A stretch of DNA of 64,000 nt from Fastidiosipila sp. Its GTDB lineage: Bacteria; Bacillota; Clostridia; Saccharofermentanales; DTU023. The notes below the pieces were generated by a model. The model worked only from the letters and a program-made list of their open reading frames with translations. It searched no databases and had not been told where the DNA came from. Below are positions 16,599-24,541 of the stretch, in pieces. A program made the position numbers and the translations under genes. Location of the stretch: contig JAAZGO010000021.1 of the NCBI GenBank assembly GCA_012511175.1, positions 1 to 64,000 on the forward strand. The letters are read 5' to 3'. The first letter of the stretch is position 1. The number at the start of each line of letters is the position of its first letter.

Positions 16599-18599
16599 CT
16601 ACTCCACCAGGCCCACTGTCTCGAGCACCTTCACATAAGCCACAACAAACTCCAGATCCCCCCCACCTGCCTCAATGATGACCTCTTTTGCAATCTCAAA
16701 AAGGCTCCTTTTCCCATCCATGTAGTACTGAATCAGAAGCTCTATGGTATAGGCATGCTTCACCCGGTCATGCTGCTCCTTCTTGTAGACTTTACAGGCC
16801 TTCAATAGCTCCTGGTCATGGGAGGCAAACTCCTCCAGACGAAGGATGGGAGACCAGAACTTGCGGATTGGAACCACCCGGTACTCTTCGGGAATCTCTT
16901 CAGGCTGGTATTTGTAATCCTCCTGGTCTGTCACCTTGAGATAAGACTTGAAAGCCAGCTCCATTTGCTGATCAATCAGTGAGCAGCTGTCCTCGACCAT
17001 TGCTTCCAGCTCTTTTTGGTACTCATCCTGGTCAAAGAATCGCTTCAGGTCCCGGCAGGTCTCTTTGTGGAATCGTGCGTAATGCTCCAGTTCTTCGAAG
17101 GAATTCCCTGCCTCTCGCTTCTTTTCTGTTGCTTCAGCGCCTATCCTGGCCATATCCCTGCTTGCAAGCTCCAGGGCCTTGCCCAGGATGGATGGAACAT
17201 CTTTCGGTTCCAGATTGGCCAGGCTGTATGCAAAAGACGCTGCCAGCGAAGCCGACTTGTGAAGGAGAAAGGGGTCCACCCTTTCCACCGTATCGGCCGA
17301 TGTATGGTAATGCCTGTCCGGCCACTGGCCCAACATGGGGGCCGGGATATTGATGGTGGGATCCGACAGGATCTGGTGGTCGGAACCGGCTGAAAAGTCG
17401 CTGACGAAATAATTGAACATGGGCACCTGCCCCGTCATGTAGACGGCGGGGGTGTTCAGGGCAATTTCGTCCAGGCAGAAGGCTGCCAGAGACGTCACCG
17501 GGGACGGCATCGCATGCGGCTGGGCGCAGATGGTAATTGGGCCATAACCTTCAGTCTGCCTGCCTCCCACCATGTCCAGGTTGAGGCCGGCCAGGATCTT
17601 TTTGTTTTGATTCTTCTCATCCGCCAACCAGGCATAGGTGCCGGCAAACTCCGGTACCAGGAGAATCCGGATGGTACGTTTTAATGGATCAAGGATCTTG
17701 TTGTCCAACAGATATTTCAGGCTTCTTGCCACTTCCATGGCCGAAGCGGCACCGCTGGCATTGTCATTGGCCGAGGGGCGGGGATGGCAAAGGTGGGAAA
17801 CGATCAGGATCTCTTCCTCTGATTGGCCTTCCAGGAGAACTTCGACAACTTCGATATTTCCCGGATAAAGCCTGGAATCAATCTTGCATTGGGCTTGGGG
17901 ATACCTGGGTTTGTTTGTATCTTTTTGGTGTTCCTCCTCCATCTTTTTGCAGAGCTTGGCCAGTTCATCCCCCTGCCTTGGTGTTAAGACAAAACCGAAA
18001 ATGTTAGGCTCCGCCCTGCTGTCACGCCACCAGAAAGAAGAATAGTTCCTGGCATCGTAAAGGTCGGCCCGGACCCGGGATCCCGGAGCCTCCCGCATGT
18101 AATCCGAAATGAAACCCACAGCCCCTCTTTCTTCAAAAGCCCAGTCCATGTAGGGAGAAAAATCGTCCCGGATGAAAATCAGTTTGCCTTGAAGGTCCAG
18201 GTCCTTGTAATGTTCTTCCTCAGATCCTTTGTCCAGAAGGACGATGTCCAGGGAATCTTTGGAATAATCGCAGGGGAAGCTCTTTTGAATAATGGAAATG
18301 TTGTTGGCTTGAAAATCCGCCAGACGTTTCTTCTCCGGTTCAACCAGATCCAGGAAGGCTCCCTGGCAATCCCACTCGAGGAAGGACTTGATGGCTAGGT
18401 ACCAGCGTTCCTCGTCAAAGGGGTAGGAGAGAAGCCTGCAGTCAAGGCCCTCCTTTTGGAGCTGCTCAGTTACCGCCTGTGCCGCTTCACGGTAGCCTGC
18501 AGAGGCCTGGATGCGGTGAAAGGTGGTAATCTTGCGGACATCGTTCAGGATCCGGTCACCGTCGATCTGGTCACTGATCAGGCGAATTTGCTTTTTCAT
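16599..18599 (-). CDS. M28-type aminopeptidase with DUF4910/PA-like insert
   Basis: The 666-residue protein is a zinc-peptidase-like hydrolase. An N-terminal segment (1-60) leads into a protease-associated insert (about 80-230), then the M28 core with SHLCHPRPSANDN, a PEFAGTY acid segment, LNLDMVGG, SAGSDHQI and DRHYHTSADT. These supply the expected His, Asp, Glu and His metal ligands. A C-terminal extension of about 190 residues ends in a winged-helix-like region (YYMDGKRSLFEIAKEV). It probably trims N-terminal residues from peptides. There is no signal peptide, so it should act in the cytoplasm. Its ATG overlaps the dinB stop (ATGA), and a GAGGAG site lies just upstream, so it is translated with dinB. 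The exact substrate is unknown. Confidence 0.8.
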   Translation of the reverse strand: MKKQIRLISDQIDGDRILNDVRKITTFHRIQASAGYREAAQAVTEQLQKEGLDCRLLSYPFDEERWYLAIKSFLEWDCQGAFLDLVEPEKKRLADFQANNISIIQKSFPCDYSKDSLDIVLLDKGSEEEHYKDLDLQGKLIFIRDDFSPYMDWAFEERGAVGFISDYMREAPGSRVRADLYDARNYSSFWWRDSRAEPNIFGFVLTPRQGDELAKLCKKMEEEHQKDTNKPRYPQAQCKIDSRLYPGNIEVVEVLLEGQSEEEILIVSHLCHPRPSANDNASGAASAMEVARSLKYLLDNKILDPLKRTIRILLVPEFAGTYAWLADEKNQNKKILAGLNLDMVGGRQTEGYGPITICAQPHAMPSPVTSLAAFCLDEIALNTPAVYMTGQVPMFNYFVSDFSAGSDHQILSDPTINIPAPMLGQWPDRHYHTSADTVERVDPFLLHKSASLAASFAYSLANLEPKDVPSILGKALELASRDMARIGAEATEKKREAGNSFEELEHYARFHKETCRDLKRFFDQDEYQKELEAMVEDSCSLIDQQMELAFKSYLKVTDQEDYKYQPEEIPEEYRVVPIRKFWSPILRLEEFASHDQELLKACKVYKKEQHDRVKHAYTIELLIQYYMDGKRSLFEIAKEVIIEAGGGDLEFVVAYVKVLETVGLVE

Positions 18600-19789
18600 G
18601 GCTTCTCCTCACTCTTTATGCTGCCGCCCAGGCCAATGGCTCCTTTGCCAAAACGCTGGCGGATCTCATCCACAGTCTTGTCCAGTTTCTCATACTTTTG
18701 CCGGTCCAGCTCATCAAAAAAAGACAGCTGCTCCACCGCATCCTCCTGGGTCACCAGGTTAGAGCCGGTGATGGTCATGCTCCTCACCGGTTTTCGTTCA
18801 TCCCAAAAGCTTCGGATCAGTTCCATGGCCGTATCGGCGATCTCCCGGGTCAGATGGGTGGGGGAAGACAGGGTCTTTTGCCTGGAAAAGGTTTTGAATT
18901 GTGGGTCTTTCAGGGTCACGGCGATGACTTGGCACTTAAGGTTGTGTTTGCGCAGTCGGGCGGCCACCTGGTCGCAAAGGGGCAGGAGGCCCGCAAGAAT
19001 CTCGGGGTAACCCACCAGGTCATGATCGAAAGTGGTCCCGTTGCCGACGGATTTCAAATCTTCACCGGCATAGGCCGACCGGACCGGACTGTCATCCCTG
19101 CCATTGGCATAGTCGTGCAGCATGCCGCCCGTCTTGCCCAGAAGGCTGATGAGGCTCTTCCTGTCCATGGCAGCCAGCTGGCCGATGGTGGAGACCCCGA
19201 TCCGGGTCAGGGATTTTGCAGTCACCTTGCCCACGAAAAGGAGGCGGGAGACGGGCAGGGGCCAGAGGAGTGTTTTGTAGTTGTCCCTTGTGATCACCGT
19301 GGTGGCGTCCGGTTTTTGATAGTCACTGCCCAGTTTGGCGAAGATCTTGTTGAAGGAAACTCCCACTGAAAGAGTAAGGTCCAGCCGTTCCCTGACCGTT
19401 TTCCTGATCAGGTCCGCAATGGTTTGACCTTGGCCAAACAGGTGGAGGACACCCGTCACGTCCAACCAGCTCTCATCGATGCCGAAGGGTTCCACCAGGT
19501 CGGTGAACTCTTCATAGATGTCGTTGACCAGGCGGGAGTATTTTGCGTATTCATCGTGTCGGGGCGGAACCAAAACCAGGTTGGGGCATTTCCTTTTGGC
19601 CTGCCAGATGGTTTCCGCTGTTTTGACGCCAGTCTGTTTGGCCAGCTCATTTTTGGCCAGGATGATACCGTGCCGATGATCCGGGTTACCTGCCACCGCC
19701 ATGGGAAGGTCCTTCAAATGCGGTTGAAAGACGCATTCCACTGACGCGTAAAAAGCATTCAGGTCACAGTGCAAAATGACAGGGTCCAA
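18596..19789 (-). CDS. dinB: DNA polymerase IV (Y-family, DinB)
   Basis: This is a translesion DNA polymerase. The 397-residue protein opens with the catalytic HCDLNAFYASVE motif at residues 7-18, has the second acidic motif GIDESWLDV near 102-110, and then the thumb with helix-hairpin-helix (IGVSTIGQLAAMD) and the little-finger domain. The start codon is TTG, supported by GGAG about eight bases upstream and by homology beginning right there. No ATG is in frame before an upstream stop. It sits in a - strand run after the selenium/sulfur genes and overlaps the peptidase gene. No LexA box was seen. Confidence 0.92.
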   Translation of the reverse strand: MDPVILHCDLNAFYASVECVFQPHLKDLPMAVAGNPDHRHGIILAKNELAKQTGVKTAETIWQAKRKCPNLVLVPPRHDEYAKYSRLVNDIYEEFTDLVEPFGIDESWLDVTGVLHLFGQGQTIADLIRKTVRERLDLTLSVGVSFNKIFAKLGSDYQKPDATTVITRDNYKTLLWPLPVSRLLFVGKVTAKSLTRIGVSTIGQLAAMDRKSLISLLGKTGGMLHDYANGRDDSPVRSAYAGEDLKSVGNGTTFDHDLVGYPEILAGLLPLCDQVAARLRKHNLKCQVIAVTLKDPQFKTFSRQKTLSSPTHLTREIADTAMELIRSFWDERKPVRSMTITGSNLVTQEDAVEQLSFFDELDRQKYEKLDKTVDEIRQRFGKGAIGLGGSIKSEEKP

Positions 19790-19886
19790 GGGTCCGGCTC
19801 CAAAGGTAAACTGAAAAGTGGTTTCTTTTCCATCTTCTCACAGAAAAGAGGCCGGAGCCATCCGTCATTGTTTTTACCTGATCAGC

Positions 19887-20231
19887 TTAAAGGCAGATCA
19901 AGCGCTTTGCCGAGGCCATGACCTCCGACAGGGTCTGCATGTTGGAAACAGAACCCACCTCCGGTTCTCCCAGCTCAAAGTAGTTGAGACAGGTGCCGCA
20001 GGACAGAAGCCGTGTTCCCTTGCATTCCAAGGTTCTCAGATCCTCCAGGACCGTGGAGTCTTTGGTCGTCAGCCGGACCCCCGCATTGATAAAGAGCAGG
20101 CAGTCGGGTGTGCGGGGCAGGTCGTCCAGGGTGGCCAGATAGCTTTTGATCAGAATCTGGCCCAGCTCCGGGGATCCCTGTCCCATGGTGTCACTGCTTA
20201 TCAAAATGACCAGCTCAGTTTCTTTTTTCAT
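19887..20231 (-). CDS. YedF-like DsrE family protein lacking the TusA domain
   Basis: This 114-residue protein matches the C-terminal half of YedF (sulfurtransferase-like, selenium metabolism). The DsrE-type fold is suggested by LVILISSDTMGQGSPELG at the start, the FINAGV strand, and the Cys pair in LLSCGTCLNYF. Full YedF proteins begin with a TusA/SirA domain carrying a CPxP motif; here the gene starts directly with the DsrE part, and the upstream gene does not supply a TusA domain. The ATG overlaps the stop of the DUF3343 gene by four bases, with GGAGGATGAAT upstream. It is likely a carrier or regulator of reactive sulfur or selenium; the precise role is unknown. Confidence 0.8.
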   Translation of the reverse strand: MKKETELVILISSDTMGQGSPELGQILIKSYLATLDDLPRTPDCLLFINAGVRLTTKDSTVLEDLRTLECKGTRLLSCGTCLNYFELGEPEVGSVSNMQTLSEVMASAKRLICL

Positions 20232-20512
20232 CCTGTCGATTCATCCTCCTGGGTGGTAATGGGGTGTGGCAGATAGATGATCCGTTTGCCCTCCAAAGTC
20301 TTCTGATAGACCTCGATCCCGCCGATCAGACGGCTTTGGAGGATCCGTAGGGCCTCTTCAAGTTCTTCGGCCTCGACCCTCAGACAAATCCCGCAACCCA
20401 CATTGATCTGACCGGGCAGGGGCATGACCCGGATCTTCAGTTTGGCGTCCATGAGCAGGCGTTCGGCCCGGATGGCCTGACTGGTGCTGGTGAAGGCAAT
20501 GAGGTACTCCAT
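20228..20512 (-). CDS. DUF3343 small protein (putative Se/S carrier)
   Basis: This small protein of about 94 residues belongs to DUF3343. It has an N-terminal strand with STSQAIRAERLL, a PGQINVGCGICLRV segment with the conserved Cys pair, then a helix. Members occur beside YedF and cysteine desulfurase genes in selenium-linked loci and are thought to carry Se or S. The ATG at 20512 starts one base after the desulfurase stop. A TTG at 20524 would sit too close to the GGAGG site. The protein is likely cytoplasmic. The function is inferred from context and not proven. Confidence 0.82.
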   Translation of the reverse strand: MEYLIAFTSTSQAIRAERLLMDAKLKIRVMPLPGQINVGCGICLRVEAEELEEALRILQSRLIGGIEVYQKTLEGKRIIYLPHPITTQEDESTG

Positions 20513-20513
20513 C

Positions 20514-21629
20514 TTAACCGGCAATCCTCCTTAAGGCCTTGATGCCCTGGTCAATCTCCTCTTCCGTATTGAACCGGGAGAAGGAAAAGCGGACCATGCC
20601 CTGTTCTTCAGTCTTAAAATGCTGATGGATCAGGGGGGCGCAGTGGGCACCTGCCCGGGTGGCGATTTGGTCCTCTTCCCACAGCCGGAGGGCCAGATCG
20701 GATGAATCCATGCCTTCCAGGGTCAGGGATACGACGGCCAGCCGGGCTTTGGAAAAGTCGCCATAGACGGTGATCTTTTCCAGATCCCGGATACCTTCCT
20801 GGAACCTTTCGGTTAACCGGCTTTCTCTTTCCTGGATGCTGGCAAGCCCGGTTCGGTTGATGAACTCCACCCCTTTGAGAAGCCCGAAGAGGCCGTGACT
20901 GTTCTGGGTGCCCGCCTCAAAGACATCCGGCATGCGGGTGGCCTGATGCCGCTCAAAACTGTCGGTACCGGCGCCCCCCGTCTTGACCAGGGGGAAGGGC
21001 CGGTCTTCTGCGGCGATGATGCCGCCTGTCCCCTGGGGGCCAAAAAGGCCTTTGTGTCCGGTAAAACAGAAGATGTCGGCCATGTCGGCGGTCACGGGAA
21101 TGGAACCCAATGTCTGGGCAATATCCAGGATCAAGGTGATGCCGTGCGCACGGCACCAGCTGTAGATGGCTCTTGCGTCATTGATATTGCCGGTCACATT
21201 GGAGCCGTGGTTGCAGACCATGAAGCGGGTATTGGGCCGGACCAGGCGGTCCAGGTCGTCCAAGAGCAGATTGCCCTTGTCGTCACAGCCCAGGATCCGG
21301 AGGTCACAGCCGGTAAGGTAAAGCGGCCGGAGGACCGAATTGTGATCCGTAACCGTGCTAATGACTGAATCCTGTGATTTGATCAAACTGCGGATGACCA
21401 GGTTGAGGCCCTCGGTGGCCGAAGAGGTAAAGGCTACCTGAAGGGGATTGTCCAGGCCGATCAGTTGAGCGATGCCTGCCCGGGCATCGAAGACGGCCCG
21501 GCCGGACTCCATGGCGGCGTCGTAAAAGGACCGCCCCGAATTGCCAAAATGATCAATGGCGTACCGGACGGCCTGTCCCACCTCCGGGGGCCGGGTCAGG
21601 CTGGTCGCCGCGTTGTCAAAGTAGATCAT
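20514..21629 (-). CDS. Cysteine desulfurase-like class V aminotransferase
   Basis: This is a PLP-dependent enzyme of 371 residues. PLP lysine motif: FTGHKGLFGPQG, about residues 192-203. Active-site cysteine: AGAHCAPLIH, near residue 332. It should release sulfur, or selenium from selenocysteine, as a protein-bound persulfide. An N-terminal SSATEGLNLVI cofactor loop and VCNHGSNVTG are typical of the family. The ATG has a CCGGAG site. Together with the DUF3343 and YedF-like genes downstream in the same operon, this suggests a selenium/sulfur transfer set rather than iron-sulfur cluster assembly, since no iscU or sufU is near. No selD or selA is in the window. Confidence 0.85.
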   Translation of the reverse strand: MIYFDNAATSLTRPPEVGQAVRYAIDHFGNSGRSFYDAAMESGRAVFDARAGIAQLIGLDNPLQVAFTSSATEGLNLVIRSLIKSQDSVISTVTDHNSVLRPLYLTGCDLRILGCDDKGNLLLDDLDRLVRPNTRFMVCNHGSNVTGNINDARAIYSWCRAHGITLILDIAQTLGSIPVTADMADIFCFTGHKGLFGPQGTGGIIAAEDRPFPLVKTGGAGTDSFERHQATRMPDVFEAGTQNSHGLFGLLKGVEFINRTGLASIQERESRLTERFQEGIRDLEKITVYGDFSKARLAVVSLTLEGMDSSDLALRLWEEDQIATRAGAHCAPLIHQHFKTEEQGMVRFSFSRFNTEEEIDQGIKALRRIAG

Positions 21630-21746
21630 GGTTCACTCCGGAGTCATTATCGCACGAAACCAATTCTCAGTCCTGTCCTTGACAGCACGGCATAAGGTCG
21701 TGTCACGACAGACAGAAACGGGATTGCGTGGATCAGCCTTGAGGTT

Positions 21747-22937
21747 TTAAGTCCCGCCGAGCAGATTGGCCCCCGTATCTTTATCGAAAAGATGAATGAC
21801 CTCCGTATCAAAGGTAAAAAAGACCGGTGAACCGTATTGAAAACTGGCCCGGTGCGACCAGCCCTGGTCGGGAATGATTGCCACCAGCGATTTTTCTCCC
21901 TTTTTTGCATGAAGGTGAATGGAGCTGCCCATCATTTCGGAGACGTCGACGGTTGCGCTCATGTGCGCCAGGGATTCCTCCGACAAAGCAATGTGTTCGG
22001 GGCGGATGCCGAGAATTACTTCGCCTCCCCGTACCTTGCCTTCTTTAAACGCCGCTTGCATTTCATCGCAAAGCGCGATCTCATTGCCGTCGACCGCAAT
22101 AAAGTATCGACCCTCTTTCTCTTTAAGTGTGACCTCAAAGAAATTCATCTGCGGAGAGCCGATAAAGCCCGCCACAAACAGGTTGGCGGGGTGGTCGAAG
22201 ACTTCCTGCGGGGTGCCGGTCTGTTGGATCAGACCGTCTTTCATGATCACAATGCGGTCGCCAAGCGTCATGGCCTCAACTTGGTCATGGGTTACGTAGA
22301 TAAAGGTTGTGTCGACTTTCTGGCGCAGTTTGATGATTTCGGCCCTCATCTGATTTCTGAGTTTGGCATCCAGGTTCGACAAGGGTTCATCCATCAAAAA
22401 GACCTGCGGTCTGCGGACAATCGCCCGGCCGATGGCAACCCGCTGGCGTTGGCCGCCTGAAAGAGCTTTCGGTTTCCGTTTCAGATATTCCGCAATGTCC
22501 AAGATATCCGCCGCTTCCCGAACAGCCCTGTCGATCTCGTCTTTTGGCAGCCTGCGCAATTTCAGCGCAAAGGCCATGTTGTCATAGACGGTCATGTGGG
22601 GATAGAGCGCATAACTCTGGAACACCATGGCGATGTCCCGGTCTTTGGCCGCCACCTCATTGACCAGCCTGTCTCCAATGTACAATTCTCCCGCGGTGAT
22701 TTCCTCCAGGCCGGCGATCATCCGCAGGGTCGTCGACTTGCCACAACCTGAGGGGCCGACCAGGACAATGAACTCACGGTCTTCGATATCAAGGTTAAAA
22801 TCCTGGACTGCAATGAAGCCCTTTTCTGTGTATTGAGAATTTTTTTCTCTCCCCTCCGCTGGATCGGCCTTTCGTGCCTTGCGGCCCTCGTCCAGGGGAT
22901 AAATTTTTTGCACTCCCTTCAAGGTCACTTGCGCCAT
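21747..22937 (-). CDS. ugpC: Sugar ABC transporter ATP-binding protein (UgpC/MsmK/MalK type)
   Basis: This ATPase energises a sugar importer. The 396-residue protein has Walker A GPSGCGKST at 61-69, LSGGQ at 159-163, Walker B VFLMDEP at 179-185, and a C-terminal regulatory OB-fold domain (about 240-390) with the GIRPEHI motif. About 25 charged residues (17-40) sit between the first strand and the ABC core, longer than usual. It is the only ATPase near the solute-binding and permease genes at 27-30 kb, which lack their own, so it probably serves them; it may also serve other sugar transporters. Its promoter region (22,991-23,019) carries a palindrome. Confidence 0.9.
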   Translation of the reverse strand: MAQVTLKGVQKIYPLDEGRKARKADPAEGREKNSQYTEKGFIAVQDFNLDIEDREFIVLVGPSGCGKSTTLRMIAGLEEITAGELYIGDRLVNEVAAKDRDIAMVFQSYALYPHMTVYDNMAFALKLRRLPKDEIDRAVREAADILDIAEYLKRKPKALSGGQRQRVAIGRAIVRRPQVFLMDEPLSNLDAKLRNQMRAEIIKLRQKVDTTFIYVTHDQVEAMTLGDRIVIMKDGLIQQTGTPQEVFDHPANLFVAGFIGSPQMNFFEVTLKEKEGRYFIAVDGNEIALCDEMQAAFKEGKVRGGEVILGIRPEHIALSEESLAHMSATVDVSEMMGSSIHLHAKKGEKSLVAIIPDQGWSHRASFQYGSPVFFTFDTEVIHLFDKDTGANLLGGT

Positions 22938-22990
22938 CTCAACACCCCCTGCCTTTGTCAGTTATTTGATGAAAATCTCTTCTTTTTTTT

Positions 22991-23019
22991 ATTATACGCA
23001 ATACGGATCCGTAAAGCCG
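22991..23019 (-). promoter_or_regulatory. Likely ugpC promoter with 12-bp palindrome in the spacer
   Basis: On the - strand a perfect -10 box TATAAT lies at 22996-22991. The perfect palindrome TACGGATCCGTA (23,002-23,013) fills most of the space where the -35 to -10 spacer would be. The -35 box is weak (CGGCTT). A palindrome there would suit a repressor site, perhaps for the nearby ROK protein or a LacI-type regulator. Confidence 0.45.
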
Positions 23020-23047
23020 TGATCCAACAGTTTCGTAAGCACAGTCC

Positions 23048-24529
23048 TTAAAACAGGTGCCGGTTAGCCTGATAAATCTTCTTGAAGGTGACATGATTTT
23101 CTTTGTATATTTCCACATTTTCCCAAACAGGGATCACCGGGTCGCCGCTTATCCCGACGATCTCTCCGCAAGCAGTTGCCAGATCGGTGTAGTCGCCATT
23201 GGCAATCATGGCGCAAATAGCTGCTCCCAGGCAGGCGGCTTCTGTACTATCTGTCGTGAACACGGGGACATCCAACATATCAGCCAGTATCTGCTTCCAC
23301 AGACTGCTCTTGGCGCCGCCTCCGCTGACAATCAGGGAATGAGGTTTTCCGCTGACAAAAGGCAGGCACTCGTACGCATCCCAAAGCGAATAGGAAATCC
23401 CCTCCAAGACGGCCCGGATCAGATCCTCCCGTGTATGGCCAAGACCCATGCCCCAGAAGATGCCTCTGGCGTCAGGGTTCATGTAAGGGGTCCGCTCACC
23501 GCTGATATAGGGCAGAAAAAATAAACCTCTGCTGCCAGCAGGTGACTTGCCGGCCAGTTCATCCGCCTCCTGGAAAACAGTGAGATCGAAACAGTTCCTG
23601 AGAGCCCAGTTGAGGGCGAGGCCGGCGTTGAGAACAGCACCCAGATAATACCAACTGCCCGCCTGGGCGTGACAGAAAGTATGGAAGCGGAGTTCCGGAT
23701 CCGGAGTGGGTGTGGAGGTCGGCACCAGGACTTGTCCTCCTGTTCCCAGAGTCAGAAGGGGCTGATCGTCTTTCAGGACGCCGTTTCCTACAGCCTGCAT
23801 TGGCTGGTCGCCTCCTCCAAAAACAACAAACGTTTGTTTTTTAAGGCCCAGCTCCCCGGCAGCCGCCGCCGTCAACGTGCCTGCGATGTCACAGGGCCGG
23901 TGGCCGGGATCAGGGAGCAATCTGCGGTCAATATCGAATTGCCGGAGCATTTCCTGGCTCCATTCCTCCCTGATCACGTCGTAAAGCAATGTACCGCAGG
24001 CATCTGTAGGCTCTGTTCCAATAGCTCCTGTCAGGCGGAAACGCAAATAGTCTTTGGGCAGCAGGACCTGGCGGATCCGCCGGTAGGCTGCCGGATCATT
24101 GGCCTGCAGCCAAAGCAGGGAACTCAATTGAAACCCTGCGGCAACCGGGTTTTGCACCAGGTCAGCCAGTTCCAGGGGAGAAAACTGACGGTATACCTGT
24201 GCCACCTCCGCTTTGGATCGCTGATCGCACCATATGATTGCCGGACCCAGGAGCCTTAACTTGTCATCCAGAAGCACTGTTCCATGCATCTGGCCCGATA
24301 AGCCGATGCCGGCAATGTCATGGCCATCGATACCCGCACCTTTCAGCGCCAGCCTGACGGTCTGGATTAAGGCCCGGTACCAGTCCTCCGGATCCTGTTC
24401 AGCGTGCGACGGCAGAGGAGTGTAGATGGGATAGCCTTGGTAGGCACTCTCCCAAATCGCACCCTGCCCGTCTGTCACAATGGTCTTGAGACCCGTTGTG
24501 CCCAAGTCGATGCCCAGATAAAAAGGCAT
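23048..24529 (-). CDS. xylB: FGGY carbohydrate kinase, xylulokinase type
   Basis: This 493-residue kinase phosphorylates a ketopentose, most likely D-xylulose, for entry into the pentose phosphate pathway. It starts with the phosphate-binding loop YLGIDLGTTGLK. GLSGQMHG near residue 78 is the hallmark of xylulokinases. The likely catalytic Asp is in FGGGDQPMQAVGNG near 240, and SGGGAKSSLWKQ near 400 is the adenosine motif. The ATG has an AAAGGGG site and follows the ROK regulator gene by 12 bases, so they form an operon. No xylose isomerase is present in the window, and other FGGY substrates cannot be ruled out. Confidence 0.87.
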   Translation of the reverse strand: MPFYLGIDLGTTGLKTIVTDGQGAIWESAYQGYPIYTPLPSHAEQDPEDWYRALIQTVRLALKGAGIDGHDIAGIGLSGQMHGTVLLDDKLRLLGPAIIWCDQRSKAEVAQVYRQFSPLELADLVQNPVAAGFQLSSLLWLQANDPAAYRRIRQVLLPKDYLRFRLTGAIGTEPTDACGTLLYDVIREEWSQEMLRQFDIDRRLLPDPGHRPCDIAGTLTAAAAGELGLKKQTFVVFGGGDQPMQAVGNGVLKDDQPLLTLGTGGQVLVPTSTPTPDPELRFHTFCHAQAGSWYYLGAVLNAGLALNWALRNCFDLTVFQEADELAGKSPAGSRGLFFLPYISGERTPYMNPDARGIFWGMGLGHTREDLIRAVLEGISYSLWDAYECLPFVSGKPHSLIVSGGGAKSSLWKQILADMLDVPVFTTDSTEAACLGAAICAMIANGDYTDLATACGEIVGISGDPVIPVWENVEIYKENHVTFKKIYQANRHLF

Positions 24530-24541
24530 GACACCCCTTTC

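Noticed and set aside
21630-21746. Terminator after ugpC or upstream signal for the desulfurase gene
   Set aside because: Only a short GTCGTG/CACGAC stem is seen, without a T run; not enough support.
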